64,000 nucleotides of DNA, taken from Saprospiraceae bacterium (GTDB lineage: Bacteria; Bacteroidota; Bacteroidia; Chitinophagales; Saprospiraceae). Positions 55,739-64,000 of the stretch are shown here, piece after piece. Each line of letters starts with the position of its first letter. Within the stretch, counting starts at the first letter, position 1. Both the position numbers and the translations under genes were made by a program. The stretch is taken from contig JADKCC010000062.1 in the NCBI GenBank assembly GCA_016714785.1, positions 1 to 64,000 of the forward strand, read 5' to 3'. The notes under the pieces are model-generated. The model did not search any database, was not told the DNA's origin, and worked only from the letters and a program-made list of their open reading frames with translations.

Positions 55739-55838
55739 TGAGGGGCATACGACTAGCTCCTTCCGAACTCCCCCAGGGCAGAAATGCAGCAAGGGTAGGA
55801 AGTTGAGCAGTGCGGTGTGTTTCCTCACATTTTTTTTT
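55739..55838 (+). ncRNA. ffs: Small signal recognition particle RNA (4.5S type)
   Basis: The conserved apical loop region CCAGGGCAGAAATGCAGCAA and GGGTAGGAAG matches the Ffh-binding domain of bacterial SRP RNA. The ends GTGAGG (55739) and CCTCAC (55823) pair to close the hairpin, followed by a run of nine T as terminator. The RNA binds Ffh and targets membrane proteins co-translationally. The 3' boundary is set by the T run. Confidence 0.93.
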
Positions 55839-55867
55839 CTACACACATCTACTAAAATAAACCCATC

Positions 55868-56524
55868 ATGAAATTTTTTATTGATACGGCCAATCTTGAT
55901 CAAATCAAAGAAGCTATGGACCTTGGCATATTGGATGGTGTCACTACCAATCCTTCGCTTATGGCCAAAGAAGGTATTTCTGGAGACAAAAATATTATAG
56001 CCCATTATAAAAAGATTTGTAAAATAGTGGATGGCGATGTGAGTGCAGAAGTGATAGCCACTGATTTTAAGGGTATGATCAACGAAGGCGAAAGACTTGC
56101 AGATCTTGCAGACAATATTGTAGTCAAAATTCCTATGATCAGAGACGGAATCAAGGCCATTTCTTATTTTAGTGAAAAAGGTATCAATACGAACTGTACG
56201 CTCGTGTTTTCAGCAGGACAAGCAATTCTTGCTGCCAAAGCTGGTGCTACTTATCTATCTCCATTTGTTGGGAGAGTAGATGATGTGTGCTGGGACGGTA
56301 TGAAGTTGATAGAAGAAATCGTTTCTATCTATTCTATACAAGGTTATAGCACAGAAATATTGGCTGCATCGATTCGTACACCTTTACACATTGTACAAGC
56401 TGCCAAAGCTGGAGCGGATATAGTTACATGTCCACTGAGTAGCATATTGGGTTTACTCAATCATCCACTTACAGATAGTGGTTTGGCCAAATTTTTGGAA
56501 GACCACGCCAAAGCCAACAAATAA
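55868..56524 (+). CDS. fsa: Transaldolase-like fructose-6-phosphate aldolase
   Basis: A 218-residue protein of the small transaldolase (TalC/FSA/MipB) family. MKFFIDTANLDQIKEAMDLGILDGVTTNPS contains the conserved Asp and TNPS; the Schiff-base lysine is in NIVVKIPMIRDGIKAI (about residue 85). NCTLVFSAGQAILAAKAGATYLSPFVGRVDD and ASIRTPLHIVQAAKAGADI complete the barrel. Whether it works as true transaldolase or as aldolase cannot be told from sequence. A terminator follows. Confidence 0.92.
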   Translation: MKFFIDTANLDQIKEAMDLGILDGVTTNPSLMAKEGISGDKNIIAHYKKICKIVDGDVSAEVIATDFKGMINEGERLADLADNIVVKIPMIRDGIKAISYFSEKGINTNCTLVFSAGQAILAAKAGATYLSPFVGRVDDVCWDGMKLIEEIVSIYSIQGYSTEILAASIRTPLHIVQAAKAGADIVTCPLSSILGLLNHPLTDSGLAKFLEDHAKANK

Positions 56525-56551
56525 TAAGAAACAATCGTTGAAATTTTATAG

Positions 56552-56589
56552 AAAATGCCGTTAAGTTTAATTGAACTAACGGCATTTTT
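56552..56589 (+). terminator. Terminator of the aldolase gene
   Basis: AAATGCCGTTA, a loop, and TAACGGCATTTTT on the plus strand, starting 28 bases after the stop. Confidence 0.8.
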
Positions 56590-56750
56590 AGTTTGAAAGT
56601 GAATCACATTAAAAATATTTGTATCCCCAAATCTATTCTTAAAGAAAATTGGATTGCAAAATTTTATGATTTATAAGATACATTTTCAATGCTTTAAAAT
56701 CTATACTTTTCGCAATTCAAATTTTTTTTACAATAAATCATAAAGGGCGA

Positions 56751-57758
56751 ATGAATGTTGCAGAATTAAAGAAAATACTTAAATCTAAAAAGAAAGCAGA
56801 GTTGGAAGAACTTGTATTAACTTTGTACAGGCACATACCAATGAAAAAGATTGAAATTGAAGGTATTGATAAGATTTTTTCTATTGAGCCAGCAAATATA
56901 AATAATAATATTCATGATAATTTATTGAATGAAAAAGCACTTCTGAAAGAAATAAACACTTTTAACTCAAATTTTTTAGCAGGAAATTACGGTCTCCCGA
57001 ATAGAATCATTTCCAAAGACAAAAGAAGTAAGTGGAGATTTGAAGTGATTAGATTTTATAAGGAAGTGGTAAAAATATTTCCTAATGCCACAATGAAATT
57101 AGAGCTTGCAGAAAGTTTTGGACAGTTGTATAATGCAATGGTAGAAGGATGTAGTCGATATTTGTGCTCATCTGAAGATTGTTTTGCATCGGTGCAAAAG
57201 AGTCAAACAGTGTTTTTCATCCAAGTTATTCAATTTAAAAAGGAAGTTTTATCAGGAGAAGCATTATATCGGCAACTAATGGAACATATTATGGTCGATG
57301 GTTTGTCTTATGATACGTTATCTTCTGAATTATATGCTGCCATGGCAGATTCTTTTGCATCTCCAATGGCTTTGGAAGATTTGGCGGTAATTAGTAAGGA
57401 GTATTGTAAAAATACTTATGAGAAATATTCTCAAGCAAAAATTAAAGATAAGTATGCAAGTAGTTACAATGTTAAAAAACTCATAGAAGGAGTAGCTATT
57501 ATATTACTTAAACTAAAAGAAAATCAGGATGCTAAGGAAATCTTTTATCAATTTTTGAATATTGTTAAAGACAATAATGAGATGTATTATATTATGGTAC
57601 GGACATTTAGAAATTATTGTTATAAACCAAATGTGGAGATATTAGATATATTAAATCATGCCTTGGCTGAGGGTATAAATATGAGAAGCGATCTAACTTT
57701 GCTGCATCAAAAACTGATTGTAAACCCAAATTTAGATTTATCTGATATTTGCTTATAG
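56751..57758 (+). CDS. Protein of unknown function, N-terminus DUF6155-like
   Basis: A 335-residue soluble, mainly helical protein. The first 30 residues, LKKILKSKKKAELEELVLTLYR, resemble the start of DUF6155 proteins, but those are often shorter, so the match is tentative. The rest (ELAESFGQLYNAMVEGCSRY, SSELYAAMADSFASPMALED, KLIEGVAIILLKLKENQDAKEIF) has an alpha-helical repeat look. No catalytic motif or signal peptide is seen. It has no operon partners. Confidence 0.5.
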   Translation: MNVAELKKILKSKKKAELEELVLTLYRHIPMKKIEIEGIDKIFSIEPANINNNIHDNLLNEKALLKEINTFNSNFLAGNYGLPNRIISKDKRSKWRFEVIRFYKEVVKIFPNATMKLELAESFGQLYNAMVEGCSRYLCSSEDCFASVQKSQTVFFIQVIQFKKEVLSGEALYRQLMEHIMVDGLSYDTLSSELYAAMADSFASPMALEDLAVISKEYCKNTYEKYSQAKIKDKYASSYNVKKLIEGVAIILLKLKENQDAKEIFYQFLNIVKDNNEMYYIMVRTFRNYCYKPNVEILDILNHALAEGINMRSDLTLLHQKLIVNPNLDLSDICL

Positions 57759-58032
57759 TCAATCCTATGGCAAGGTGCATGATAAAAAGATGCTTTACCA
57801 TAATTGAGAAACAGCTCACTGAAGGAACCAGTAGCTAATCTTTTGGCATCAAATGATACAAATTTCACTTTCTCATTTCGGGCTGTAATAGAAAAGCCAT
57901 TTTAGATATTAATGAAATAATGAAAGTTTAATGATTGATAAAGTAAATTATGAGAAATGCAATCATTTTTATAATATTGCATCGTATTTAAAAAATCATA
58001 TCATTTAAACTAGTAAAAATTAAAGGAGCATC

Positions 58033-58956
58033 ATGACAAGAATCGTTTTTTTATTATTTATTTTGGTTACTTTCATAGGAGAAAATGTAGCTCAAAACAG
58101 GAAAAAGGGAACTTCAAAGAAAAAAACAAAAAAGGAAATAGTTATTGAGATGGAAAATACTTCCAAAAAGATCAGGAAAGTCAACTTATACTTGAACTTT
58201 ATGAAATATAATATAAATTCCATTTCAGAAGAATATTGGAATAACTATTCATATAGTTCTTCTGTGCAAGATGATGATATTGTTTATCACTACCAAAATA
58301 AAATCAGGAAGACTGGAAGTTTTAGCAATTTAGTAGGTTTTGGCGGAGGCATTAGAACTTATGCTATTATTTCATCAAAAGTGAAATTTGACTATGGACT
58401 AGGCGTTGATTTATTGAGCTCAATATATGATTCGAAGGTTGAAGTCATTGATCAACATTTAGTACGAAAAGAAAGGATTATTACAGAATTTATATATATA
58501 CCTGGAGAAACAGAAACTTTGGAAGTATATCCTTGGATGGTTTCACCAGGGAATAACTTCTATCAAACATCTGATAGAGAAGAGCATAATTTAATTATGT
58601 TGGTTATCCCATTGGAACTAAGATACAATATTTACAAAAACTTTGATGTGACCGGAGGACTAGTGACCAGATTGCCAATATTTGAAAGGAGGGCATTTGA
58701 AGTCATATATTATGATAGCCCATTTCAAAGCACAAGGACCATAGCTGATAATGGCCCACTAATCAATAGGTTTCTTGCTTTTGGCTCTATCGGTGCAAGG
58801 TTTCAGTCCAATAAAGGGTTCACGGTTGGCCTAAGTTATCAGCATTTGTTAAATTCTCTCATTATGAAAAATTCTGAATTTTTAGAAAAATATGATTACA
58901 ACAATAAAAATTTTACCGGTAGCCAAATAAATTTGTCCATTGGTTATTCATTTTGA
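58033..58956 (+). CDS. Outer membrane beta-barrel-like protein
   Basis: A 307-residue protein with a signal peptide (LFILVTFIGENVAQ) followed by a lysine-rich stretch (RKKGTSKKKTKKE). The remainder alternates hydrophobic and polar residues: NLVGFGGGIRTYAIISSKVKFDYGLGVDLL, LVIPLELRYNIYKNFDVTGGLVTRLP, FGSIGARFQSNKGFTVGLSYQHLL. It ends QINLSIGYSF with a terminal phenylalanine, typical of outer membrane barrels. Function unknown. An AAGGAG ribosome site precedes the ATG, uncommon among its neighbours. Confidence 0.65.
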   Translation: MTRIVFLLFILVTFIGENVAQNRKKGTSKKKTKKEIVIEMENTSKKIRKVNLYLNFMKYNINSISEEYWNNYSYSSSVQDDDIVYHYQNKIRKTGSFSNLVGFGGGIRTYAIISSKVKFDYGLGVDLLSSIYDSKVEVIDQHLVRKERIITEFIYIPGETETLEVYPWMVSPGNNFYQTSDREEHNLIMLVIPLELRYNIYKNFDVTGGLVTRLPIFERRAFEVIYYDSPFQSTRTIADNGPLINRFLAFGSIGARFQSNKGFTVGLSYQHLLNSLIMKNSEFLEKYDYNNKNFTGSQINLSIGYSF

Positions 58957-59232
58957 CCCATTGTTGTGATTTGGGTATGTGCTTTGACCTTTGCTGAACG
59001 AACAGAGGTATGCCAATAAAAATAGAATAGGAAGTGATGAAAAAATACCGGTATCTGCCACAGCGGAATTTTTAAGTTGGAACACCAGTTATTGGATGTG
59101 CATTGCTTTTGACTACATGTTAAGGATGGCTTATCTTATGGCAAATGATTGTTTTTGTCCTTGAGAGCATGCGAAATGGAGATTTTGATGCTAGGTTTTA
59201 TTACTACCAAACTCGGTACTTTATTTAAAATA

Positions 59233-59296
59233 TTAACCTTAATCTTATTTTTAATCTTAACCTTAACCTTATCTTCAATCTTAAGCCAATCTTAAG
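59233..59296 (+). promoter_or_regulatory. Direct-repeat operator candidate (TTAAYCTTA boxes)
   Basis: The sequence repeats TTAACC/TTAATC/CAATC followed by TTA about six times. The last two units, CAATCTTAAGC and CAATCTTAAGT, are exactly 11 bases apart, the usual spacing for OmpR/PhoB-type regulators. It lies 33 bases upstream of a -7 box, and an OmpR-type regulator is encoded at 62445-63122. The binding is inferred. Confidence 0.5.
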
Positions 59297-59328
59297 TCCT
59301 TTTTTTTAGCTAGTATGATGGTCTGACC

Positions 59329-59336
59329 TACCTTTG
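59329..59336 (+). promoter_or_regulatory. -7 promoter box of the efflux-gene remnant
   Basis: TACCTTTG, 20 bases before the ATG at 59357. Confidence 0.6.
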
Positions 59337-59356
59337 TGGCATAAAATATCTTATCC

Positions 59357-59533
59357 ATGATCGAGCACATTATTCGATTTAATCTTCACAACAAGCTTTT
59401 GGTTTTTTTATTTGTCGCCATCATGTCTGGATTTGGTGTATATGCATTGATGAATATTCCTATCGGTGCTGTGCCTGATATTACCAATAATCAGGTGCAG
59501 GTGATCACTACTTCGTGTAACCTTGCCAGTTAG
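59357..59533 (+). pseudogene. 5' remnant of a CusA/CzcA-type RND efflux transporter
   Basis: Fifty-eight codons read MIEHIIRFNLHNKLLVFLF, then GVYALMNIPIGAVPDITNNQ and VQVITTSCNLAS, then TAG. This is the first transmembrane helix and the conserved IPIGAVPDITNNQVQV start of heavy-metal RND pumps of about 1000-1400 residues. Everything after the VITTS block is missing; the sequence changes into the 21-base repeat region. The promoter and probable operator are intact, so it is the stump left by a deletion. Confidence 0.85.
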
Positions 59534-59640
59534 CAAGTATAAAACTCCCTTTAGTAAGAATAGAATTACTCTTAGCTAATATGGAATTACCTTTAGAAAG
59601 TATGGAAAATCTGTTAGCAGAAATACAACCACTAACCATC
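59534..59640. repeat. Degenerate 21-base tandem repeat
   Basis: Four to five units of 21 bases: AGCAAGTATAAAACTCCCTTT, AGTAAGAATAGAATTACTCTT and so on, each starting AG and ending TT. The minus strand reads through the array as a seven-residue repeat (SILxKGN-like) in a 43-codon frame from 59639 to 59508. It begins exactly where the efflux gene remnant ends. Confidence 0.6.
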
Positions 59641-59690
59641 TATCTTAGCAGATTTTTGAAAAGTGTAATTAACTTATGCTTGGTCTTCTA

Positions 59691-60989
59691 TTAATACAAA
59701 CACAATTCACTTTTGGCACCTTGTGAGATGTGAAATTTAAATATGAAGGCGTTATAGTCCATTCTGTTTATTTTTTCACCTACTTCAAAGCCCAATTTCA
59801 AGCCCGCTTCACAGTCTTCCTTAAAGTGTACGCCTAATAAGATTCTAGAGTAAGCATTTTCTATAGCAGCATCTTTTAGAGAATCGAATTTTCGATTATT
59901 GCTTAAGAATTCAGGTCTATTTTGATGACTTTTATCCGTAAATCTATATTGGCTTCCAAATTGGCCTTCGAGTACCTTACTTGCTACTGCGCCTAAAACC
60001 GAATGCCCAGAAGGGTAGGAAGGGAAGTTAGGATTTTCATGCAATGGTTGCCAATGAGGATCTATATGTGTTTGTATATAGTCAGATGGTCGCTGTAGGT
60101 TGTATGAATATTTGTACATCCAACAAATTACTGCGGCATCATAGAGACCAACCCCTAGTTTAAAATATAGATGAACCATGTCGTTAATCTTAAGGTTTTC
60201 TTCTTTAACTAGTTGATTTGCAATAGAAATCCATCTGCCCGCTGGAGAAAATGTCAACCCTCTGACATCATCACTCCAAAACTCAGCAATCCATTTGTCC
60301 TCTTTTGACAAATTGTATGATTGAGAATATACAGCTAGAGCTTCTTGTTGGATGGATGATTCAAATGAATTGGAATGGTGATAAGGTGACAATAATATTT
60401 GAGTAATTTTTGGTACAACCAAGGTAGATTTCATTCCCCATAAAGGCAAAACTGGGTCTTCATTTTCAAAAAGGAATGAATCTTTAATAGTTGTTTTAGT
60501 CATCTCATCCATATTATTTAGGTGGCCCAAATATGGTTTTACATGATTATTGATTTGATGAATGATGGACTTGGATAGTTGATTTATAGCATTGTAATCT
60601 TCTGATGGATAAGATGTTTTGATGTGATCTTTATGATTTTGGATGTATAGATCACTACCTTCGATTTCTTTAAACATATCAGTCATTAAGGCCGCATACA
60701 CTTCATTTACTACTAAAGTAAATTGCTCATCCTTTACGCGCTGATTCTCGTCAAATGCATCTAAAGTAAATTTGCCAGCGATAGCTAATGTGACAATGTT
60801 TTGTGTAGATTTGGGAGGATATGCATATAGGTCTTTGCTTTCCAACCGTAAATATAGTTCATACCATTGTATGATATTGGCGACACATTTTTTATTTGTA
60901 CTATCTTCACTGTTATCTGTTTTATTGAATGAAGATACCAACAATAAAAATACAGTTATAAAGATCAATCTGGGAATATTGATGCACAT
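59691..60989 (-). CDS. Vanadium-haloperoxidase/PAP2-type phosphatase
   Basis: A protein of about 432 residues with a signal peptide (IPRLIFITVFLLLVSSF). Residues for phosphate or vanadate binding are SYNLQRPSDY, FPSYPSGHSVLGAVAS and SRILLGVHFKEDCEAGLKLG, i.e. the K/R-P, PSGH and SRxxxGxHxxxD motifs. The group includes acid phosphatases and vanadium haloperoxidases; the activity cannot be decided. The ATG at 60989 is preferred to the one at 61025 because a minus-strand TAGCTTTG box (61030-61037) puts the RNA start at about 61024. Confidence 0.82.
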   Translation of the reverse strand: MCINIPRLIFITVFLLLVSSFNKTDNSEDSTNKKCVANIIQWYELYLRLESKDLYAYPPKSTQNIVTLAIAGKFTLDAFDENQRVKDEQFTLVVNEVYAALMTDMFKEIEGSDLYIQNHKDHIKTSYPSEDYNAINQLSKSIIHQINNHVKPYLGHLNNMDEMTKTTIKDSFLFENEDPVLPLWGMKSTLVVPKITQILLSPYHHSNSFESSIQQEALAVYSQSYNLSKEDKWIAEFWSDDVRGLTFSPAGRWISIANQLVKEENLKINDMVHLYFKLGVGLYDAAVICWMYKYSYNLQRPSDYIQTHIDPHWQPLHENPNFPSYPSGHSVLGAVASKVLEGQFGSQYRFTDKSHQNRPEFLSNNRKFDSLKDAAIENAYSRILLGVHFKEDCEAGLKLGFEVGEKINRMDYNAFIFKFHISQGAKSELCLY

Positions 60990-61077
60990 TTTAAGCAAAG
61001 AAATATTGTTTTTTAACCCATTCATGGTACAAAGCTATATCAATTAAACCAATGTTTTCATTAGATTTTACTTAGAA

Positions 61078-62439
61078 TTAAGAATCGTGTTTAAAATAAA
61101 CGGTGAAGATGTTTCCTTTATCAGATTCTGTAATGGTAAGCCTTGCATTATGGATTTTTAGGATGCTAGCCACCAATGATAATCCTATGCCAGAGCCATT
61201 GATTTTGTTGGTACTCGTACTTCTGTAAAATGGTTTAAATATGTTTTCGACTTCTTTTTGGTTTATTATTGGTGCAGTATCGCCTATACCTACTGCGGCT
61301 TCATTATTCTGTGTCATGTATAATTTTAGAGATGCCTTATGATCTGGTGAAAACTTACACGCATTTTCCATAAGGTTTGTAAACGCTGTTTTTAGTAATG
61401 CTTCGTTGGCTATGATTTCAAAAAGCGCAGCATCTCCTGGGAAATCATCTGCATCTAGACTAAAGCTGTAACCCGCATTATTCTTTTTTACTTGGGCTTT
61501 AGATTGCCATACTATTTCATCCAACCTTACGGGGCCCAATAGTATTTTGTCTGATCCCGCAGTAAGCCTTGCTAATTGCATAAGATGTGTCGAAGTCTGT
61601 TCTAAGCCTGATGCATCATTGAGTATGGATTCTAGACATTGCTTATACTCTTTTTCTGTCCTATCTTTTGAAAGCGTGACCTGGATGGAAGCAATGATGG
61701 AAGCAAGTGGGTTTCTCAGTTCATGTGATACATTGGACAAAAAGCCCTTTTGTACATTAAACGCTTCTTCTATTCTATCTAGCAACTTATTGAAAGAAAT
61801 GGCCAATCTCGATATCTCATCTTTGTTTTTGCCTGTATTGATTCTTTTTGTCAAATCGGCAGGCAATATCTCATCAAGTTCGTTCATGGTACTGACAATA
61901 GGACGCAGTGCCTGGCCTGAGAAATAATAACCACTCATAGCTACAACAATCAAACATAAGAAAAAATTGATTATCATAATATTTCTCAATCTGATCAATT
62001 CATCAGACATAAAATGTCCTTTGGCAATGACGATGAACTCTTTGTTAGCATTGGTTTTATACCTTATACCCACTGCATCATACGCGCCCATGCTAAATTT
62101 TTCTTCTCCTTTTTTGGCAATACTTGACAATTGAGCGGTTGGAATATCGGGCTCTAAATGAAAAGCAAATAGTTTTTTATAGTCTAGGCTATATATTATT
62201 ATGTTTTCCTTAGCAGGGAGATTGATTTCATCGCTTACTAGATCATCTTCCGCAAAAGTCAAATCAGGATTGTTTTTTACTACCATAGTTACAGTCATTA
62301 AGGCCTTGGACCGTAATGTATTGTAAAATTCAGAGTAGAGATGATTACGGAAATTGAGGTATATAAATACCAATGAAAATAAGAGTAATAGAATGGTGAT
62401 TCCAATGAATGAAAGACTTAACCTAGATCGTATTTGCAT
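61078..62439 (-). CDS. Sensor histidine kinase, heavy-metal/CusS type
   Basis: A 453-residue kinase: first transmembrane helix (LSLSFIGITILLLLFSLVFIYLNF), a periplasmic sensor of about 130 residues, second helix (IMIINFFLCLIVVAMSGYYF), HAMP, then the H box GFLSNVSHELRNPLASIIAS, N box LMENACKFSP, a G1 region reduced to GIGDTAPI, and the G2 motif GSGIGLSLVASIL. The architecture matches kinases found with CusA/CzcA efflux genes. It follows its regulator by five bases. Confidence 0.92.
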   Translation of the reverse strand: MQIRSRLSLSFIGITILLLLFSLVFIYLNFRNHLYSEFYNTLRSKALMTVTMVVKNNPDLTFAEDDLVSDEINLPAKENIIIYSLDYKKLFAFHLEPDIPTAQLSSIAKKGEEKFSMGAYDAVGIRYKTNANKEFIVIAKGHFMSDELIRLRNIMIINFFLCLIVVAMSGYYFSGQALRPIVSTMNELDEILPADLTKRINTGKNKDEISRLAISFNKLLDRIEEAFNVQKGFLSNVSHELRNPLASIIASIQVTLSKDRTEKEYKQCLESILNDASGLEQTSTHLMQLARLTAGSDKILLGPVRLDEIVWQSKAQVKKNNAGYSFSLDADDFPGDAALFEIIANEALLKTAFTNLMENACKFSPDHKASLKLYMTQNNEAAVGIGDTAPIINQKEVENIFKPFYRSTSTNKINGSGIGLSLVASILKIHNARLTITESDKGNIFTVYFKHDS

Positions 62440-62444
62440 ATCTA

Positions 62445-63122
62445 TTAAGCAGGATTAAATATATATCCAAACCGAAATTTAGTCTGAATCATTTTAAAAT
62501 CATAACCTTTATCCAATTTATTCCTGAGATAATTTACATACACTTCAACCACATTGGTGCCCGTATCAAAATCTACATCCCACACTTTTTCAGCAATTTC
62601 ACTTTTTGTAAGTAATTTTCCTTGATTTTTAACGAAATATTCCAACAGCCTAAATTCCTTTTTGGTCAAATTTAGATTGTTACCATTCCTATATGCTTCT
62701 TTTAGGTCAAAATTAATTAATAGGTTTCCAATATTTACTTTATTTACATAGCTAGCATCATTTGCATTCCTTCGGTTTAAAACTTTAACACGAGCCAAGA
62801 CTTCGTCAAACGAAAATGGTTTACCCAAATAATCATCACCTCCAGCTTCCAATCCCATTACTTTATCTTCTACAGCATCCATCGCTGAAAGGAATAAGAT
62901 AGGTGTTTTCATCCCTTGTTGTCTCAATTGATAACAAAGATCTATGCCATTTAACAGTGGAAGCATCACATCTAGGATAATGACGTTATAGCTTTTTGAT
63001 TCGGCCAATGCCTTTCCCTTCAGACCATCAGTAACGGCATCTACGATACATCCATTTTCTTCTAATCCTCGCTTAAGTGACTGTAAGATTGCAAATTGGT
63101 CTTCTACTACAAGTATGTGCAC
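62445..63122 (-). CDS. OmpR-family response regulator
   Basis: A regulator of about 225 residues. The receiver domain (HILVVEDQFAILQSLKRGLE) has the phospho-acceptor in YNVIILDVMLPLLNG and the lysine in DDYLGKPFSFDEVLARV. The winged-helix domain ends with FDTGTNVVEVYVNYLRNKLD. The frame is open from a TTG at 63140, but GTG at 63122 gives the usual start and leaves a leader of about 20 bases after the TATATTTG box at 63149-63156. It is the first gene of the pair with the kinase. Confidence 0.92.
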   Translation of the reverse strand: MHILVVEDQFAILQSLKRGLEENGCIVDAVTDGLKGKALAESKSYNVIILDVMLPLLNGIDLCYQLRQQGMKTPILFLSAMDAVEDKVMGLEAGGDDYLGKPFSFDEVLARVKVLNRRNANDASYVNKVNIGNLLINFDLKEAYRNGNNLNLTKKEFRLLEYFVKNQGKLLTKSEIAEKVWDVDFDTGTNVVEVYVNYLRNKLDKGYDFKMIQTKFRFGYIFNPA

Positions 63123-63148
63123 ACGTTTATATTGTATCAATAATGAGA

Positions 63149-63156
63149 CAAATATA
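63149..63156 (-). promoter_or_regulatory. -7 promoter box of the two-component operon
   Basis: TATATTTG on the minus strand; predicted start near 63143. Confidence 0.6.
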
Positions 63157-63243
63157 GAATCATTTTATTGCCGCCTTGGTATAACTTATTAATTCTAATA
63201 ATTTTCTAATGAAATAAATGCTGATTGAGGGATGGCCTGACTG

Positions 63244-63251
63244 TACTTTTG
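63244..63251 (+). promoter_or_regulatory. -7 promoter box of the edge gene
   Basis: TACTTTTG, 22 bases before the ATG at 63274. Confidence 0.6.
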
Positions 63252-63273
63252 TGCTAAATTAAACAATATCAAC

Positions 63274-64000
63274 ATGGACTTAAAAAAATTTAATTACCTG
63301 TTTGCATTTATTGCAATATTTTATTTCGCATCTTGTTCCAAAGATAGCTCAGCTGATAGCAACGCAAAATTTAAAACTGTATCAGAATATCCCAATGATG
63401 TCATCTATGATTGGAATGAGGTATTCTTACAAATAGAAAGATATTCTGCAGGTTTCAGACCAGGACCAGCTCCAAGAGCAGTGTCATATCTAGGCCTTTC
63501 GGCTTATGAGGGCGTAGTGGCTGGTATGCCAGAATTTAATTCATTTGATGGATTTTGGGCTGGGTTTAATGTGCCTGCTGCTGATGCATCTAAAGAATAT
63601 TGTTGGCCATTGGTGATCAATGCCTCTTATGAACACCTTATGCCTAAGTTTTTTGGTAAAGCTACGCAAGACCAATTAAATCTCATCAATACTACAGCAA
63701 AAAGAATCAATAACGACTATAAAGCGCAAATAACTTCTGAAGTATATAATCGATCTATCAATAGAGGTCGTGAAGTTGCTGAAGCAGTTTGGGCTTATTC
63801 TAAAACAGACAATGTGGGCCATGACCATTATTTAGATCCTTTTCAACAATATGATTGGCAAGCAGCATTTAAAAAAGATGGTGATTGGGTACCAACCTTC
63901 CCAGGTCCTGGGCTTCCAATGGGTGGTATTTGGGGCAAGGCACGTACTTTTAGCTTAAAAGCCGATCAAAAGTTGTGTAAAAAGCCTATTCCATATAGTA
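63274..64000 (+). CDS. Vanadium-haloperoxidase-family lipoprotein, cut by the window end
   Basis: The first 242 codons of a gene that continues past the window. It has a lipoprotein signal (FAFIAIFYFASCSKD). The N-terminal family blocks are VIYDWNEVFLQIERYSAGFRPGPAPRA, SYLGLSAYEGVVAGMPEF and NRGREVAEAVWAYSKTD, followed by DPFQQYDWQ and WVPTFPGPGLPMGG. This is the helical start of bacterial vanadium-dependent haloperoxidase homologues; the catalytic PSGH part would lie outside. Distinct from the paralogue at 59691 in its N-terminal region. Confidence 0.85.
   Translation, partial: MDLKKFNYLFAFIAIFYFASCSKDSSADSNAKFKTVSEYPNDVIYDWNEVFLQIERYSAGFRPGPAPRAVSYLGLSAYEGVVAGMPEFNSFDGFWAGFNVPAADASKEYCWPLVINASYEHLMPKFFGKATQDQLNLINTTAKRINNDYKAQITSEVYNRSINRGREVAEAVWAYSKTDNVGHDHYLDPFQQYDWQAAFKKDGDWVPTFPGPGLPMGGIWGKARTFSLKADQKLCKKPIPYS

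Larger units (their letters stand above)
58957..59356. other. Intergenic region with remnant ORF and regulatory repeats
   Basis: An open stretch of about 44 codons (EFLSWNTSYWMCIAFDYM in its middle, ending near 59163) lacks a start and is probably a gene scrap. From 59233 the region carries the direct-repeat operator candidate and the promoter of the truncated efflux gene. Confidence 0.45.

Noticed and set aside
55706..56005. 99-codon minus-strand frame over the SRP RNA and aldolase start
   Set aside because: It runs across the SRP RNA and its terminator on the opposite strand and has no family features.
1..64000. CRISPR arrays, tRNA or rRNA genes
   Set aside because: I saw no regularly spaced perfect repeats of CRISPR type, no TTCGANNCC-type tRNA T-arms with matching acceptor stems, and no rRNA core sequences.

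Overview
The window looks like chromosomal DNA of a member of the Bacteroidota, probably of the Saprospiria type. The evidence is the AT-rich sequence, promoters of the TAnnTTTG (-7 box) type, few Shine-Dalgarno sequences, exported proteins with type IX secretion (T9SS) C-terminal sorting domains of both type A and type B, a PorP/SprF-like outer membrane protein, and a LytTR/His_kinase pair. The genus-level assignment is an inference.

Region 1 (1-4230) is a graveyard of mobile elements. It holds a decayed IS110-type transposase, then an IS91-type transposase and an overlapping tyrosine recombinase, each broken by frameshifts. Region 2 (about 4360-13600) is an accessory island. Unrelated single genes all point the same way: a lipoprotein with beta-propeller repeats, a frameshifted DUF7003-like gene, an exported protein, a subclass A2 class A beta-lactamase, an S41 peptidase, a small lipoprotein and a second S41 peptidase. 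They are separated by short hairpin-forming sequences that often begin with an AACAACTAAG-like motif. Two near-identical 400-bp non-coding repeats and one partial copy also lie here, each carrying a -7 promoter box. The layout resembles a gene-cassette array without a visible integrase of the IntI type.

Region 3 (14000-43300) is conserved chromosome. It contains a thioredoxin-like protein, etfBA, a TPR protein, three large secreted proteins (GH13 amylase family, LVIVD-repeat protein, M4 metallopeptidase), threonine aldolase, a coiled-coil membrane protein, a PolB-like 3'-5' exonuclease, lepA (apparently leaderless), a glutaredoxin-like protein, nhaD, a LytS/LytR-type two-component system, and a 1948-residue secreted metallopeptidase with Ig-like repeats next to its probable PorP/SprF partner.

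Region 4 (43400-48060) holds an HD phosphohydrolase and then a tandem family of four TonB-C-terminal-like modules. One is membrane-anchored with a long linker; three are exported or lipoproteins. All keep two conserved cysteines. The third member is split by a 1538-bp IS701-like element with 17-bp perfect inverted repeats and a TTAA duplication; removing the element restores an exact 144-residue reading frame.

Region 5 (48100-64000) has deoxynucleoside kinase and folK, a candidate structured RNA, an arginine deiminase, a thioesterase, a BrkB-like protein, an MbnP/MbnH-like pair with a palindromic operator candidate just downstream of its promoter, the small SRP RNA, a transaldolase-like aldolase, unknown genes, a truncated CusA/CzcA start with an upstream direct-repeat operator, and a metal-type two-component system flanked by two vanadium-haloperoxidase/PAP2-like genes. 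The second of these runs off the end of the window.
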